64,000 nt of DNA. Origin: Agriotes lineatus (Eukaryota > Arthropoda > Insecta > Coleoptera > Elateridae). The notes under the pieces are model-generated. The model did not search any database and was not told the DNA's origin. It saw only the letters and a program-made list of their open reading frames with translations. The stretch spans positions 55,635,903 to 55,699,902 of the forward strand of contig OW679197.1 in the NCBI GenBank assembly GCA_940337035.1, given 5' to 3'. This document shows, piece after piece, positions 19,995 through 32,402 of the stretch (positions within the stretch are counted from its first letter, which is position 1; every line of letters begins with the position of its first letter). The position numbers and the translations under genes were made by a program.

Positions 19995-20990
19995 TTCTAT
20001 TGAATACTTTCCAGTATTGTTTTGTTATTTCGCTTATTCTACTAGGCACTAGCTTGGTTTCGTTTTTCGCGATTATTTCTTTAACTTCCGGTTTACATCC
20101 GTTTCTTTATTTTAAAAGTGTGTCTTTTCATTTTGCATATACTGTAATGGTCTTAGGCCCACGACTCGACTCTGCTAGCATTGCAAATTGATACGCACAG
20201 AATTGGGGTGTTGTATATAACTGCAATGCTAAACTTAAATTTCAAATAACAAATGCTTTGGTAAAGAGATGCCAGTAATAATAAAGTAATTAAGTAAGGA
20301 ACGCAAATGGCAAGCTTGTTTTTCACAGGGGTCGAAGTTGACTTGCAAAGAAATTAAATAATAGGTTTGTGCACAATAAATAGCCGAACCGAAAGAAATT
20401 AATAGTCACAATGGGTTTGCTATGTGCAAGTAAATGAAGCGTAGAATTCAATAAAGCTAGTCAGTGAAATTGGGGAGTATTCTAAAAAGATAAAGAAGCC
20501 AGAATAAGATAACAATACATTGCGAAAGAGCAATCTGAAAAAGCAGGCAGGTGGACATGAAAAAGCAATTAGAAAAGCGGACAACAGGATCTGAAGAAAG
20601 CAATTGAGAAGCAAGGAACTCTTAAAATAATCAGTGCATTGAACGGATGTGAATAGCAGAGCAAATAATATAACGTGTTTGTGTGTGGCGCAAAGAGACG
20701 ATTTTTAAATATAAGAAACAAACAATAAATTTAGTTTGTAAGAAATTTGAAGATTTAAAACTATGTTATCAAACTTTTTTCTAGAATGTATTTAAATTAG
20801 CCAAAACTTATTTCCGTTTATATTGTAACCATATCAATAATTTCTATTTTATTTTAATAACGGGAAGAACAAATGAAATAAATTAAGATTGACCGTGTTA
20901 GATTTGTGCTCCACTTAATTTACTATTTTCTACAATAAATGAATATTTTATAACATAAAAAGTATACCATTGTGTACTGCATTTCCTAAA
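19995..20990. other. Intergenic DNA, nothing recognised
   Basis: AT-rich beyond the hAT end. No gene or repeat was recognised. Confidence 0.45.
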
Positions 20991-21375
20991 GTTTATGTGG
21001 TATCGTTTTGTGGAGTTTTCCGCCTCAAAAACAAATAAAAGTTTTCCAAGAGCGTTTCCGAGAATTCGCCAGCCGATCCAGCTCGAGATTTCGACAACTG
21101 CGTCCAACCAAAATAAGAGTCCAGAGTCAGGCTTCTGCACAGCTTCACATCGGGCAGCACTGAATGAGGGCCACCGCCAGCGAGAAGAGCGAGGAAAGCC
21201 GTTCCAGGGCCAGATACACCCAGGTATCCATCTCCGAAGTCATCGGAAGCCGCAGAATTGAGGTAGGCAAAATTTACCTAAAATATAAGAGTGGGCGGTC
21301 GGATTTCGACGTGCATATGAGAGGAGGCCTTACTGAAGAGGATTCGAGCATCTCCACGACCACAGCGTAGGCGCG
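20991..21375 (+). other. GC-richer stretch with an unassigned ORF, possible exon
   Basis: Composition rises in GC, and no transposon motif is visible. An ATG at 21164 opens a 68-codon frame beginning MRATASEKSEESRSRARYTQ, rich in S, R and E. At about 21260 the run GAATTGAGGTAGGC offers a possible splice donor after RRIE. A second frame (20995-21261) also stays open, so coding status is undecided. It could be a host 5' exon or regulatory DNA. I do not recognise the protein. Confidence 0.3.
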
Positions 21376-21990
21376 TTTGAAAGATAAGCGGTTTTCCAAA
21401 TTTGAGGTTATGCGAAGGTATAAATTATTGCCTGAAACAAAAGCTGATAATTACCGCCAAAGCGCGACAATTTTAATACATACCTTTTCGAATGTAATGA
21501 ACATTCACTATTGTTTAACGTCTACAACGCAGACTTGCACCCGCGAACCATTTTGTAGGTTTTTTGACCGTATTGCAAACATTTAGCTGCCGTGCATTGG
21601 AACTAAATGCGGTGAACAGAGCCGTATCAGAAAATTTGTAATTTCTCAATCAACTAGGAACCCACCTGAGTTAATAAGCTTGTTGTTCTACTAGAGCTAC
21701 CGTCTCATTATAATTAATTGCAGGTAAATAAAATATTAAAAGGGCATATAACCATTTATTTTGGGCAGTAAATAAGTACAGCTCACATTTTAACCAGCCT
21801 AATAAATTGATAACAGGCAAAAGTTCCATACACAGTAAAATATTAAATCAGTGAATTGTGTATATTGGATTTTGCTCTATCTTACAATAAAATATTAATT
21901 AAAACCCAGTCATTAGAGAGCACCCATTGCAATACATATAAAAGCAAAATAGAGCCTTATGCGTATAAAAATAAAAAACTATTAAAAAGC
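21376..21990. other. Intergenic DNA, nothing recognised
   Basis: No transposon or gene motif was recognised. Confidence 0.45.
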
Positions 21991-22720
21991 GCAAACAAGT
22001 TCTCATGTAGGAGGTCATCTTGGGCAGCAAAGTGTCAACATCTGCACTTCAGCGGTGTTGCGGTGACTTGCGTTTTGCGGACATGACCAATTCCGGAGCC
22101 GCCAGCGGTGATAGATGGATCTAGCACTGTTTTATAGCGACCGTATTAAATCCGGGCCCGGAATGCCAATGCTGCCATGATACGCATTTCAATTGTGAGT
22201 CGGTTCAATTATGGACCAATTTTGAGTGGAAAATTACTCTTTGCAGCGGGCGCGCATTTTTAGCGCCGCATCCAACAAGACGTTGATTTGGCTGCGTATC
22301 TGGAAATTATGGGTGACCCCCCGCGACTGCTGAAAGGCAGCTAGCGTGAGCGCACGCCATGTCGATTTATAAAATATAAATTTATGGGCCAATTCCAAAA
22401 ACAATATGTTTCAGTTATTAATGGAACACCGCGGCAATACTGCTGATGAATTGCGTTGATTTTTCTTGTTTGCGCCCCCGCCCGATTGATTTAGGGCGAA
22501 GGCGCAGGCGGAGTGACAACGGCCGAAGAAACAATTAAAAATTTCCAGAATGCCCCCCTAAACGCCCGAATGATAAATCTCGCATCTTTTTGTATCTTAC
22601 CCCGCGGCATTCATGTTTTAATAGCGTTGCGACAATTAACGTCTCTCTTTGTCAGCTAATGATGAATGCCTCCAATACCAACGTTTCAACACAAAACAGC
22701 AAAGTTTTAACGCGCTGAGA
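21991..22720. promoter_or_regulatory. Candidate regulatory or conserved noncoding block
   Basis: A sharply GC-richer block in AT-rich surroundings, with no stop-free frame of note, no repeat partner in the window and no terminal repeats. It contains many short motifs and several AT-rich islands (TTTATAAAATATAAATTTATG near 22363). Such islands of complex single-copy sequence are often cis-regulatory in insect genomes. This is inference from composition only. Confidence 0.25.
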
Positions 22721-23225
22721 GTGCAATTAGAATTTAATTAATTATGCGTTATGAATAAGACCTTGTTCCTTGGAATAAAGTTGCGTAATACGAGCTTTTA
22801 GAGGAAATGATTTAAATTTCAGCCGGAGAAATTTCATTTTAAGCGCCGACAGAGGGGCGCGTAGTAAGGCAGACAGACGAAAATTATGAGATTTTATTGT
22901 AATTAAAGAGGTTACTTGATGCTATTAGGTAAAAACGGATCTAGAAACACGATAATAATATGGGGCCTAGCAACTCCACGAAAAGATAGAAAAAGCAGCT
23001 ATTCTCATTGTTAATACTGTCATTAGTATTCGTCGAGTTACTACTTTTTTCATTTATAGCTGCGACAGGTGATTAGAACTCTGTGCAGAGAGATCTCAAA
23101 ATTCATTTAAAGAGATCTAAGGAAATATAAAACATAAAAATAAAACAGACAATCAAGCTAAATAAAAATACATACAAAAATCATGAGAAGAGAAAGAATC
23201 ATTAGGCACCTTGGAAAGGTGATAT
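22721..23225. other. Intergenic DNA, nothing recognised
   Basis: No gene, RNA or repeat was recognised. Confidence 0.45.
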
Positions 23226-24180
23226 AGCTGTGGCGTATATGTATAACTCTAAGTACGAGGCAATATCAATTAACCACTACCACTCCTATTACATATCTCA
23301 AGCAAGTTGTGATACAACCATGTGGTTCGTCTCTTACAAAAGCATCATCATCAACCCAGATTTGTCCACTGTTGAACATTGGTCTCTGCCATTTGTCTCT
23401 ATGTATTTCAATCTTGTGTCTTCTGTATCGAGTTTCCACCCGCGACTGTACGCATATAATCACTCCATCTCTTTGATAGTCTTCCTACACTTCTCTTCGT
23501 GAGTCGAGGTTTCCATCTCAGCAGTTTTGAGGTGCAGCGGGTCAATTGGTGTCGCGCTATATTCCTAGCCCATTGCCATTTTGTCTGGGCCGCTCTTTGC
23601 ATTATATCTGGGGCCTTATTTCTTCATTTCGTATTCTTAAGCTTACCCTAAAATCGGCCGTTCCATAGCTATCTGACATACCCTTAACTTTTCGGCACTT
23701 CTCTGTGTGAATGTCGTTGTTTCTTGGTATATGCTGAAATTTTCCAAAGGCTATCCAAGAGACCATTACCCTTCTTCTAATTTCGTCCTTTGGATTTTCT
23801 TTACTAAACGTAATTGTATAAAGGTCCCGGGTGGTGTAGCTTGAGCAAGCGTCCACGTACGATCAGTAGAGGTAAGCAACACTCTTTCTAGCCAGAAGTT
23901 GGATGAGAGTTGCACGGCTGCATCTCTCGGCGCCTCGTGGTACGGCTGCCACGGAAATAGTTGGTCCCGGAGATTATAACATCAGGACAATCGTTAGTGG
24001 GGTTGGAAGTCCCGATAAAATGTACTGCGATGCCTATAATTGGGCTAACGGCTCTTGGCTGAGTACCAAAATAAAATAAAAATTAAAAAATTAAAAATTA
24101 AAAATTACCCAGATAAATATACTTCTCTACCTTCTCTATAGGTTGGTTGTTGATCATAATACTATGTGAGACTAACTACG
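23226..24180 (-). pseudogene. LINE ORF2 C-terminal part, split by a 5S-derived SINE
   Basis: On the minus strand, 24160-24108 reads INNQPIEKVEKYIYLG, the thumb entry of an endonuclease-RT. The frame resumes beyond the SINE at about 23822 with TITFSKENPKDEIRRRVMVSWIAFGK and ends in KWQWARNIARHQLTR, GRLSKRWSDYMRTVAGGN and a C-terminal stretch near 23300. The match of the two sides proves that the SINE landed inside this LINE. Frameshifts near 23600 and 23430 make it a pseudogene. The type is RTE-like. Confidence 0.75.
23823..24107 (+). mobile_element. 5S rRNA-derived SINE (SINE3-like), copy 1
   Basis: The first 120 bases parallel 5S rRNA: GTCCACGTACGATCAGTAGA, then the A-box region GGTAAGCAAC (23871-23880) and a C-box-like AGTTGGATGAGAGT (23897-23910). 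A body of about 130 bp follows (CGGCGCCTCGTGGTACGGCT...GGGGTTGGAAGTC...ATTGGGCTAACGGCT) and an (AAAAATT)n tail. Copy 2 at 60698 shares the whole length. This copy is the more decayed in the promoter region. It lies within a LINE pseudogene on the opposite strand. Confidence 0.85.
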
Positions 24181-26755
24181 ATGTTAACCACTACCATTGT
24201 TGCTACATATAGTTACAGGTGTAGCAGAGCCTATAAACCAGTGGGTGTTCGTAGTCAACTGTGTGCGTGCAGTTAAGACATCTTTAATTTCAAATTTGAT
24301 TAGTATTCGTCACTCAGAAAATTTAAGGGAACTTTCTTTAAATTCGAGCTGCAGTTTCTCTAAACAGCGTGCATTCAATCTCATCACAGCGTGAGGATCT
24401 CGAGCAACAAAGAGACTACGAATAGGGTTACGATTTTACTCTCTGCGTAATGGGACAGGTCCATTGCAAGAGGCAAGAGCAAGAAACGGTCGATCATCCT
24501 ACTCTATCAACAATAAGCGATATACCTGAGACGATAAAGTGAAAACTCGTACAGGCGAAAGTGAGATCAACCGTGTTGGCGACAATAGAGGTCCTGTGCC
24601 CAGCTGACAATAGTAATTGTACTCAAGTATCCCGAGATTAAGGAATCTTTTCTCCTTGCATAAGGGACCAGTATAAGAGCAGACAGTCTGGAGCAGCAGC
24701 ATTGCGTCTCCACATTCTGGCTTGTGTTATTTTAACCAAGACGAGAACGCTGGTCAGTTCCCATAGCCTCAAACGCCAAATAAACAAACATTGCGTCTGC
24801 TTACTTTGAGTTTTCTGGTGGCTTTGGTCAGTTTCCATAGCCTAATTTTTGAATCAGATTTCGTAAATACATAATTCGCTATTTGTTTTGTATGTATTTG
24901 TATTTTGTGTTTTACTGTTAACAAAAAGAAATGCCATTGTTTTTCACAATCGGTTATACCTTATTGAACCTGTTTAGTTCCAAATTGGTAAACCCGAGAA
25001 GAATCTCATAACATTTCCTAAAGTGCTATCCACTTTACAGTCTTAATCGGTATTTATGACACAGAAACAAGGCCGCACGTAGCGGCTGTTTTGATCCGTA
25101 ACTTCAACGCAAAATTCGCCCTAACTACGTTACAACAGTCCCTGTAACAAAAAGTTTGCCAGCCAGCTACTTGTCGGGAGGGAGGATTCGATTCGGTAAA
25201 ATGTGAATTATGGATATATGCTACTGAATTAGTTATTGATTGTTGAAAAAAGAGGGCGCCTACAAACATTTAAAAAACTTTTAAAAACTGCTCCTTGGAA
25301 GTCTGAAATAAAGAACAGTAGTTCGGTTTGGTGACAGCGTTGTGCGACGTCCAGTCCCGTCCATTAAATAACCTAACTTTTTTGTGAGCCGCTAGCACTC
25401 CTTACACAACTAAAACATAAAAATACAATCGGACGTCATATGCAAATACCATAAAAGAAAAGCAAAGATTAAGTTAATCTGACTTTATTGAATTTAAATA
25501 TCACCATGTATAATTAACACAACCTAAACGGCATGAAAAGCTTATTCCTATACCTATATGATAGTATAAGAGGTTCACACGCTGCTAAAAGATAATGGCT
25601 CTAAACCATTAAGCATACATTACTGAAACAGAACCAAAATTAATAACAGTACGTAATTATAAAGCATTTCTTTCGGGAAGCTTTTCTGGCTGTTTATTTG
25701 TTCGCAACACCATAAACTATAGCACCAAAATTAGCAAACTATGACACAATACCTTGATTAGAATCCTAGCGTCACCGCTACTGATTTATAAGAGCACCGC
25801 CAGTCCGTCGCACACCAAATGAACCTTTGCTGCCTGACCTGCTGGTCAAGTCGGGAGTTGATTAAGACGGCGAACTGATGAAACTTCCACAAATGGGACT
25901 TCAACAGCAAATGGAGTGATTCCCAAGAAGGGCTGCGGGCATTAGAACCTCAAAAACGTGAAATGAGGAAGGTAGGCACTACGACGACGACTTGGTCCAT
26001 GTTTCCCTTTTAACTGGGCACGATTGAGCCTTTGATTTTGATCCACACAAGGCGTTTAGAAACGACAAACTTTCTACAGGAAGGCTCACGACTACTTATC
26101 CCCGTTTCACCCTTAAAAAGGTTATCGCCCCTACACCGAAATTAAGTTCACTTGGCCTGAAAAACGGCAACTAGTGTTCACCACAATATGCTTCGAGTAA
26201 CTAATGAAAAGTAACTAAAACTGACATCACTACTGCGAAAACTAGACCCAAGATTCTAGAACAAATAATTTGAACCAGCGGGTTCTCGACAGCTCGAAAG
26301 CTGCCGAAGGCCGTCACAGCAACACGTTTAACTACTTTAAGTGTGCTCTCGTAACTAACTCAGCATCTCGCATAATAATGTCCCACATCTCCAACGGTCT
26401 CTCTCTTACACATGTGTTCGTTGCCAAAGATTGCACCGCATTTCGCAGGAAAACAAACGCTCAAAAACGCATGTAAGCCCCAGACAGCTAAAGCTTGTTT
26501 TCCAAAGAGCGTCTCACTGTCGCCACGGAAGCTGTTAGCATAAAATGACGGTAAGCGCAGTTGTTTAGCAGCCTAATCAACTAAGTACACTTGCACGGAA
26601 CAAGATCTCTAATATAGCGCTTGCGTTTGCAAAACCCTGCAATATTATTATGAAGAAGCGGGATATGTCGTGAGCTATCTCGTAAATGGCTAAATTTTGC
26701 GAAAAGCTCTAGAATTTCAAAAGTATTCTAGCAATATCTTGTTGTTGTATAAGTA
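24181..26755. other. Long stretch without a recognised gene
   Basis: Mixed composition, several short open frames (65-71 codons) without motifs, no terminal repeats and no repeat partner elsewhere in the window. It may be single-copy intergenic or intronic DNA. A host exon could be hidden here but none can be supported. Confidence 0.4.
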
Positions 26756-27455
26756 TTTGGGTCATCTGCCATAACATAAGGGCAAGTAATTTTTGTCTTG
26801 TCTTGCCTACAAATGTTCATCTTCTGCGTTTCTTCTTTTTTATGTTTTTTTAACGCATAACCATGCATGTCTAGCCGACCCCTTTTTCTTTTAAGTGGAA
26901 TGCATTATTTTTTTGATATCTTTTCTTTTTACATGGACAAACTATACCAGTTGTATGCTTGGTATTCTATGCACAATTGTATTTCACGTCGTTTACACTA
27001 GATTTGATATTTTTCTATCTTTATCTTCTAAACTTCTTCTTTCCATGGCTGCTCTTATATCGGATAACTATACTTTTACAGACTTCCCCTTTACCATCTA
27101 ATAAAATAATGATAAAACTTGCTAGGTCTTCTCTATGTCTGCTATCTACGACTCAAACTTACAAAATGTCAACCAAGCACTACCGTTATTGCTACATATT
27201 TATAGGGAGTTGTTTTACAACTATCTGCGTCATCTGCCACAACGTAAGCACAAGTAATTGTTGTCTTTTTTTATCTTCTAAGTTTGTTCTTTGCATGACT
27301 TTCTTTATATCATATAACGATGCATTCCTAGCCTTCCCCTTCTACGTAGAATACATTGATATACTTTCCTTAGCCATCTTTCCTCAACCATCATCTTTGC
27401 ATGGCCATACCATAGCAGTTTCTTGTCTTGTATTCTTGTTACGATATTTTTGATG
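26756..27455 (-). pseudogene. Two adjacent copies of a LINE C-terminal fragment
   Basis: The minus strand near 27450-27240 gives VTRIQDKKLLWYGHAKMM, then EERWLRKVYQCIPR and a basic stretch, the usual C-terminal tail of insect endonuclease-RT proteins (RRLRWYGHV.RM.E.R.PR). A related sequence recurs at about 27090-26760, with the shared block GTCATCTGCCATAACATAAG at 26761 and GTCATCTGCCACAACGTAAG at 27227. Either two truncated insertions or a local duplication is possible. Confidence 0.55.
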
Positions 27456-27694
27456 ACGGTAAAAGTGCCACCAACTCGGAAAAATGATTCGGGTTAACTT
27501 ACGTTAATAAGTTAAGAAATTAATTAAAAGTCGCCATATATTTGTATCTGTCACGTTTACCGTAGATTCTTTAAACCAAAAACCACTAAGTGACTCAAGC
27601 GAAGTGAGTGTCCGACCGAAATATACACTTTAATCACTGTGACACGACCAGCCCAGCATTGCATGCGCTTCTTGCTGCGTTATAAAGACGCTAT
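27456..27694. other. Intergenic DNA, nothing recognised
   Basis: No feature recognised. Confidence 0.4.
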
Positions 27695-27830
27695 ACAGTT
27701 TTGCCCCATTTGCGGTGTTCTCCCTGTATCTTTCGTCAAGAATAAAGCCTGAGTTGAATAAAAACATAGGCAACACTTTATTTTTTTAAGGTGCTTACCT
27801 TGTATACATTTGGTATTTCCTTGGCCATTT
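27695..27830 (-). repeat. Fragment of tRNA-related dispersed repeat (family T)
   Basis: On the minus strand it reads ...ACAAGGTAAGCACCTTAAAA..., then TCAGGCTTTATTCTTGACGA, matching the 5' part of the copies at 46516 and 60640. It lacks the tRNA-like part. Confidence 0.55.
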
Positions 27831-27972
27831 GGACGAGGGAAGTATAGGTATATTATCAGTCCACAGAGATGTTATTTTATTTATTTAAACTGAAATCCTG
27901 TTACCGTTAGGTGTCGGATTATAACCAAATTACCATACTACAATATAATATATTATCTAATAAAACTTCATT

Positions 27973-30076
27973 TTAACTTTTCTTGATTATTTTATTCCAT
28001 GCCTTTCTATCTCTTGTCAGGTTCCTTAATTCTCTCCACTGTATGTCACTGATTTCCGCTGCCTTCTGTTCCTGTTCCTCCCATTTCCTTTTTGGTCTAC
28101 CTATTTTGTTCGTCCCCTCCGTTCTTGCTTCATATACTCGTTTCGCTATCCTATTGTCATCCATTCGGAGAAGGTGCCCCATCCATCCAAGTTGCCTCTT
28201 TTCTATCAGTTTTAGTTATTATATATTTTCCCGCATTTCCTAGCCTTTCCATTATTTCACTGTCTATTTCCCCTTGTTTTCTATTATTGTATCCAAATAT
28301 TTGAAACTTGTTACCTGTTCTAGTACTTGCCCTTCTATATTGATATTGTGGTATGAGTCCTTTCATGCAATAACCATAGTTTTTGTTTTTTCTATGTTTA
28401 TTTCCATATTTATTTTTCTGAGTTCGTTGTAAATATTAACTTTTTTTTTTGTAATTTATTCGCTGATTCCGCTACTAACACCATATCATCTGCGAATAGT
28501 AATTCCTGCATTATTATTCTATTCAGTCTCCATTTTCCCACTTCCATATTATTACATTCCTGTTTACATTTTTTCACAATAGCATCCATTAGTACTGAAA
28601 ATAGAAGTGGACTAAGAACGCATCCTTCTTTCAATCCTATTTTTGTTTCAAATTGTTCTGACTCATCGTCGTGTGTCCTTACTTTATTCCTGTTGTCTCT
28701 GTATAATACTTTAATAACATCTATCAATTTTTTTTCCACTCCTCTTCTTTCCAAGCTTTCTCAGACATCATTTCTCCTTTATTTCATTTAACAAATCGCG
28801 AAGTCCCTCTGTAGCTTTGTTCCCCATGTATCTTAACATTTCTCCTGTGATTTCATCTTCCCCTGGTGCTTTTCCTAGTTTAAGTTTGTTAATTGCTTCG
28901 GGGATTTCCTCTCTTGAAATTTTATGTACATGAACTGTCCTTGTTTCCTCCCTCACTTGTTCTTCATCACTACCTGCTTCTGTTAATTCTTCGAAGTATT
29001 CCTTCCATCTTTGCACTATTTCCTTATCCTCGGATATCACATTCCCGTTCTTGTCTTTTGTATTTCTTAGTTTGGGCGGTTTCTTTTGGTTTAACTGCTT
29101 TAAGGTATTGCAGAATAGTTTTTGATTTTCTAAATAGTTTTCTGTTTCCAAACTCTTCCCATGATTTTTCCTTCGCTTCCTTTATAATCTTCTTTGTTTC
29201 TGTTCTTGCTTTCTTGTATGTGTTATAGTCTTCTTCATTTCCAGTTAATATAAACTTTTTCCATTTTTCCTTCTTTTCTTTGGCTTTTTGTTGAATCTCT
29301 GTTGATCACCATCTGCTGGATGTATTCACAATTTTGTTTACTCCACAGCTAGTTCTTGCGGCTTCTAGGATATTTTCTTTAAAATGACTCCACTTAATTT
29401 CTATATCTTTACTTTTTATATTGTTTTGCTCAATTTTCTTCTCTAAGATTTCTTGGAAATTTTTTTGGGTTTTATTCTCTTTTAGTCTATAGCTTTTAAT
29501 TTTTTGTTTGATTATTTTCTTCCTTTTTATCTCTTGTTTGTCCTTTGTGTTTATCCAGAGTTCCATCCTTAGTAAATAATGGTCACTTCATATTTCTGCA
29601 TTTCTGTTTACCCTTACATCCTTCACTCTCTTCCAATTTTCTGTATTTATAATAAAATAGTCGATAATTAATTTCTCATTCCTGGAGCGGACTTCCCTGG
29701 TGTATTTGTATATGTCCTTGTGCATGAATTTCGTGTTGGCAATCACAAAATCGTTCCCTACACATAGGTCTATTAACCTCATACCATTATCACTTTTAGT
29801 GTTTTCTCCGTGCGATCTCATATATCTTTCAATGGCTTCATTGATATTGCCTGCTCTGCCATTCGTATCCCCCATAACAATTACATTTCTTTCTCCTTTA
29901 TCAATTTCCATTTGTAGCAATTCGTAGAACTGCTCTTTCTCCTCCTTCCTCCCATTGTCATTAGGCGCATACGCTACTATTATCGTCCAGGTTTTTTCAT
30001 TATCTATTTTAATGTCTAGTGCTAATAACCTTTTATTAATATATCTTTCTTCCCTGATATTTTTTATTTTTTGCAC
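27973..30076 (-). pseudogene. LINE ORF2: endonuclease rest, RT and C-terminus, frameshifted
   Basis: Minus-strand segments in order: 30076-29588 endonuclease (IIVAYAPNDNG, VIVMGDTNGRAGN, then DYFII as the late block); 29566-29306 linker; 29151-28768 RT entry (KLKLGKAPGEDEITGEMLRY); 28754-28410 RT core (IGLKEGCVLSPLLFSVLMDA, catalytic FADD); 28366-28157 thumb; 28182-27973 C-terminal tail (MGHLLRMDDNRIAKRVYEAR, GRPKRKWEEQ). RT motif A is lost to a small deletion between 28754 and 28768. Shifts at each boundary make it non-functional, though decay is moderate. Confidence 0.85.
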
Positions 30077-30080
30077 TTCC

Positions 30081-30148
30081 GGGACTAAAGTTGATACTTT
30101 AGTCCCCGTAAACAGGGACTAAAGTAGCTCATTCAATCCCTAGGGATT
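30081..30148. repeat. GGGACTAAAGT palindrome at the left edge of the insertion block
   Basis: A perfect 26-bp palindrome (30081-30106) of GGGACTAAAGT and its complement around TGAT, then another GGGACTAAAGT at 30114. The same motif bounds the 101-bp element at 33702-33802 on the other edge of the block. Confidence 0.75.
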
Positions 30149-30184
30149 AAAGGAAAAATGATACCGTAACTATGGTAAATTTAT

Positions 30185-30290
30185 GTACACACGAGGTTAG
30201 TAGGTTAGGTTTTGTTTGTCATTTGACACATACTGACGCAAAACTTAACCTGCAAATGTCGAATTTGACATATAATGACAATAGCACAAC
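30185..30290. mobile_element. Palindromic MITE, copy C (degraded)
   Basis: Contains GAGGTTAGTAGGTTAGGTTT, the family spacer TTTGACACATACTGACGC and a mirrored arm ending GAATTTGACATATAATGACA. The outer ends are lost. Confidence 0.65.
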
Positions 30291-30321
30291 CGACAGAAAC
30301 AAAACCTAGATCAAACATGAC

Positions 30322-32395
30322 ACAAATAGAAGAGGAAAAGTTCAAACTATATCTGTTTAGAGAAGAGTCAGTAAAAGACTAGATATAGAAGAAGGCTGGA
30401 TCAGAAGTTAGAAGAATTCAGGTACGAAAACATCGAAGAAACGTACGAACACATAAAAAAGAGTATGAAAGAAGCAGCAATGGAAGCTCTAGGGTTGCAA
30501 GAAAGAACATCAAATCGGTATAACATAAAACTGACGGAGAATACCGAAGAATGTATTAAGGAGAAGAAAATTTTATATAATAAGTGGCTAAGTACCAAAA
30601 ATCCGGATGATCTCCAAAAATACCGACAGACAAATAGAGAGGCAAAACGGATGGTAGTAAAGGAGAAAAACGATAAATGAAGAGAAACTTGCAGAAACAT
30701 CGAACAGTACATAGGTGGAACAAGAAATTCAGAATCATGGAAGGTACTAAAGGACTACGGAAAAACTCTAAGGAAAAGAGGGGTCTGACGTACATACAAG
30801 AAAAACAATGGGAAGAATATTATAAGGACTTATTAATAGAGAAACGACCTCAATTTATAGAAGAGGACGAAAACACAGAACAAGTCAACGACGAAATAAT
30901 GGTGACACTAGAGGAAGTTTGGAATAACATAAAAACACTTAAAAATAACAAATCCCCTGGACCTGGAGGAATTCCTAATGAATTAATAAGGTATGGAACC
31001 GAGAAACTATTTAGAATAATTCACCGTATGACTCAAGAAGCTTTAAACAAAGGAGAAATACCTAAATAATGGACAGAAGCTTATATTACATCCATTTTTA
31101 AAAAAGGGGACAGAAGAAGATGCGAAAACTATAGAGGCATTAGTGTTATATCATCCATGGGCAGACTATATGGCAAAATAATAAAGGAAAAATTGGAGAA
31201 AGTGCTGAAGGACAAAATTGACGAGGACCAAGCAGGTTTCACTTCCGGAAGATCATGTATCGACCATATATATACTATCCAACAACTAATAGAAAAAAAG
31301 CTAACGAAAAACAGAGATGTCCACATAGCCTTTATAGACCTTAAAAAAGCCTATGATTCTGTTCCACGAAAGAAAATGTGGAAGGCGATGCAAGAAATAG
31401 ATATCCCCCAAAAACTAATAAGAGCTGTAAAAAACCTATTTCAAAACAACTGGGTCAGAATTAAAATAGGAAACATCTTTAGAACAACAAAAGGCTTCTT
31501 ACAGGGCTGCTCTACGTCACCAACCCTATTCAAAATATTCCTACAACAAACACTGAAACCATGGAAAAAAAGATGTGAAGGAATGGGTGTCCCAATCAGA
31601 GACGACCATCTACACACTCTTAGTTTCGCTGACGATCAGGCAGTAATCGCTCAAGACGATGAAGATCTCAGTTTTATGGTAAGAAAATTAGATGACGTGT
31701 ATACACCGAAAATGGTTTAGAGATAAGCTTGGACAAAACAGAGTACAAGAACAGTACAAGAACCGGTTAGCAACTTAGAAATAGAAGAAGGAAGCCAATT
31801 AAGGAGAACAGACAAATTCAGATACTTAGGATTTATTATCTCAAAAAAGGTACAACTGAAGCAGAAATTAAAAGTAGATTGGGACAAACCAAAAATACAA
31901 TAAAACAACTTAACCCATTGCTTTGGTATAGACACCTCACAAAAACGACAAAGACTAGAATTTACAACACTCTAGTACGCAGTATACTAACATACGGAGC
32001 AAAAACCTGGGTATTAAATAAAAAGGAAAAAAATAAAATTCATTCAACAGAAATGGATTTCTGGAGAAGCTGCGGAATTAAAAGAACTGACAGAGTTACC
32101 AAAGAGAAAATTAAAAGACGAATGAAAGTAGTAAATGATACGCTAGAATACATCGAACAGAAAAGATTGATTTGGTACAGACATGTGAGAAGGTCAGAAC
32201 CCAACCGATGGATAACAAAGATCACATAATGGAGCCCGAAGAGAATAAGAAAGTGAGGAAGACCCAGAAGATCTTGGAGGAATGAAGTCGACAACGCGAT
32301 GGACAATAAACAACTGGAAGATGGAGACTGGGAAAATAGACAGGAATGGAAAATGTGGATGAGTCAAGGAAAACAGCGTCAGCTGTAAAAAATCC
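30322..32395 (+). pseudogene. 5'-truncated LINE, RT and C-terminal part
   Basis: Plus-strand LINE starting in the endonuclease-RT linker (RIKVYLFREES-like, then MKEAAMEALGL at 30465). 30677-31069 holds the RT entry KNNKSPGPGGIPNELIRYG. A stop at 31066 is followed by WTEAYITSIFKKGD. 31157-31720 holds DQAGFTSGRSCIDHI, motif A IAFIDLKKAYDSV, FLQGCSTSPTLFKIF and the catalytic FADD. A stop at about 31718 precedes the thumb (DKFRYLGFIISKK) and 31879-32229 (VRSILTYGAKTWVL...). Few lesions, so it is younger than the antisense LINE around it. No endonuclease. A long inverted-repeat element follows directly. Confidence 0.85.
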
Positions 32396-32402
32396 TTATA
32401 TA

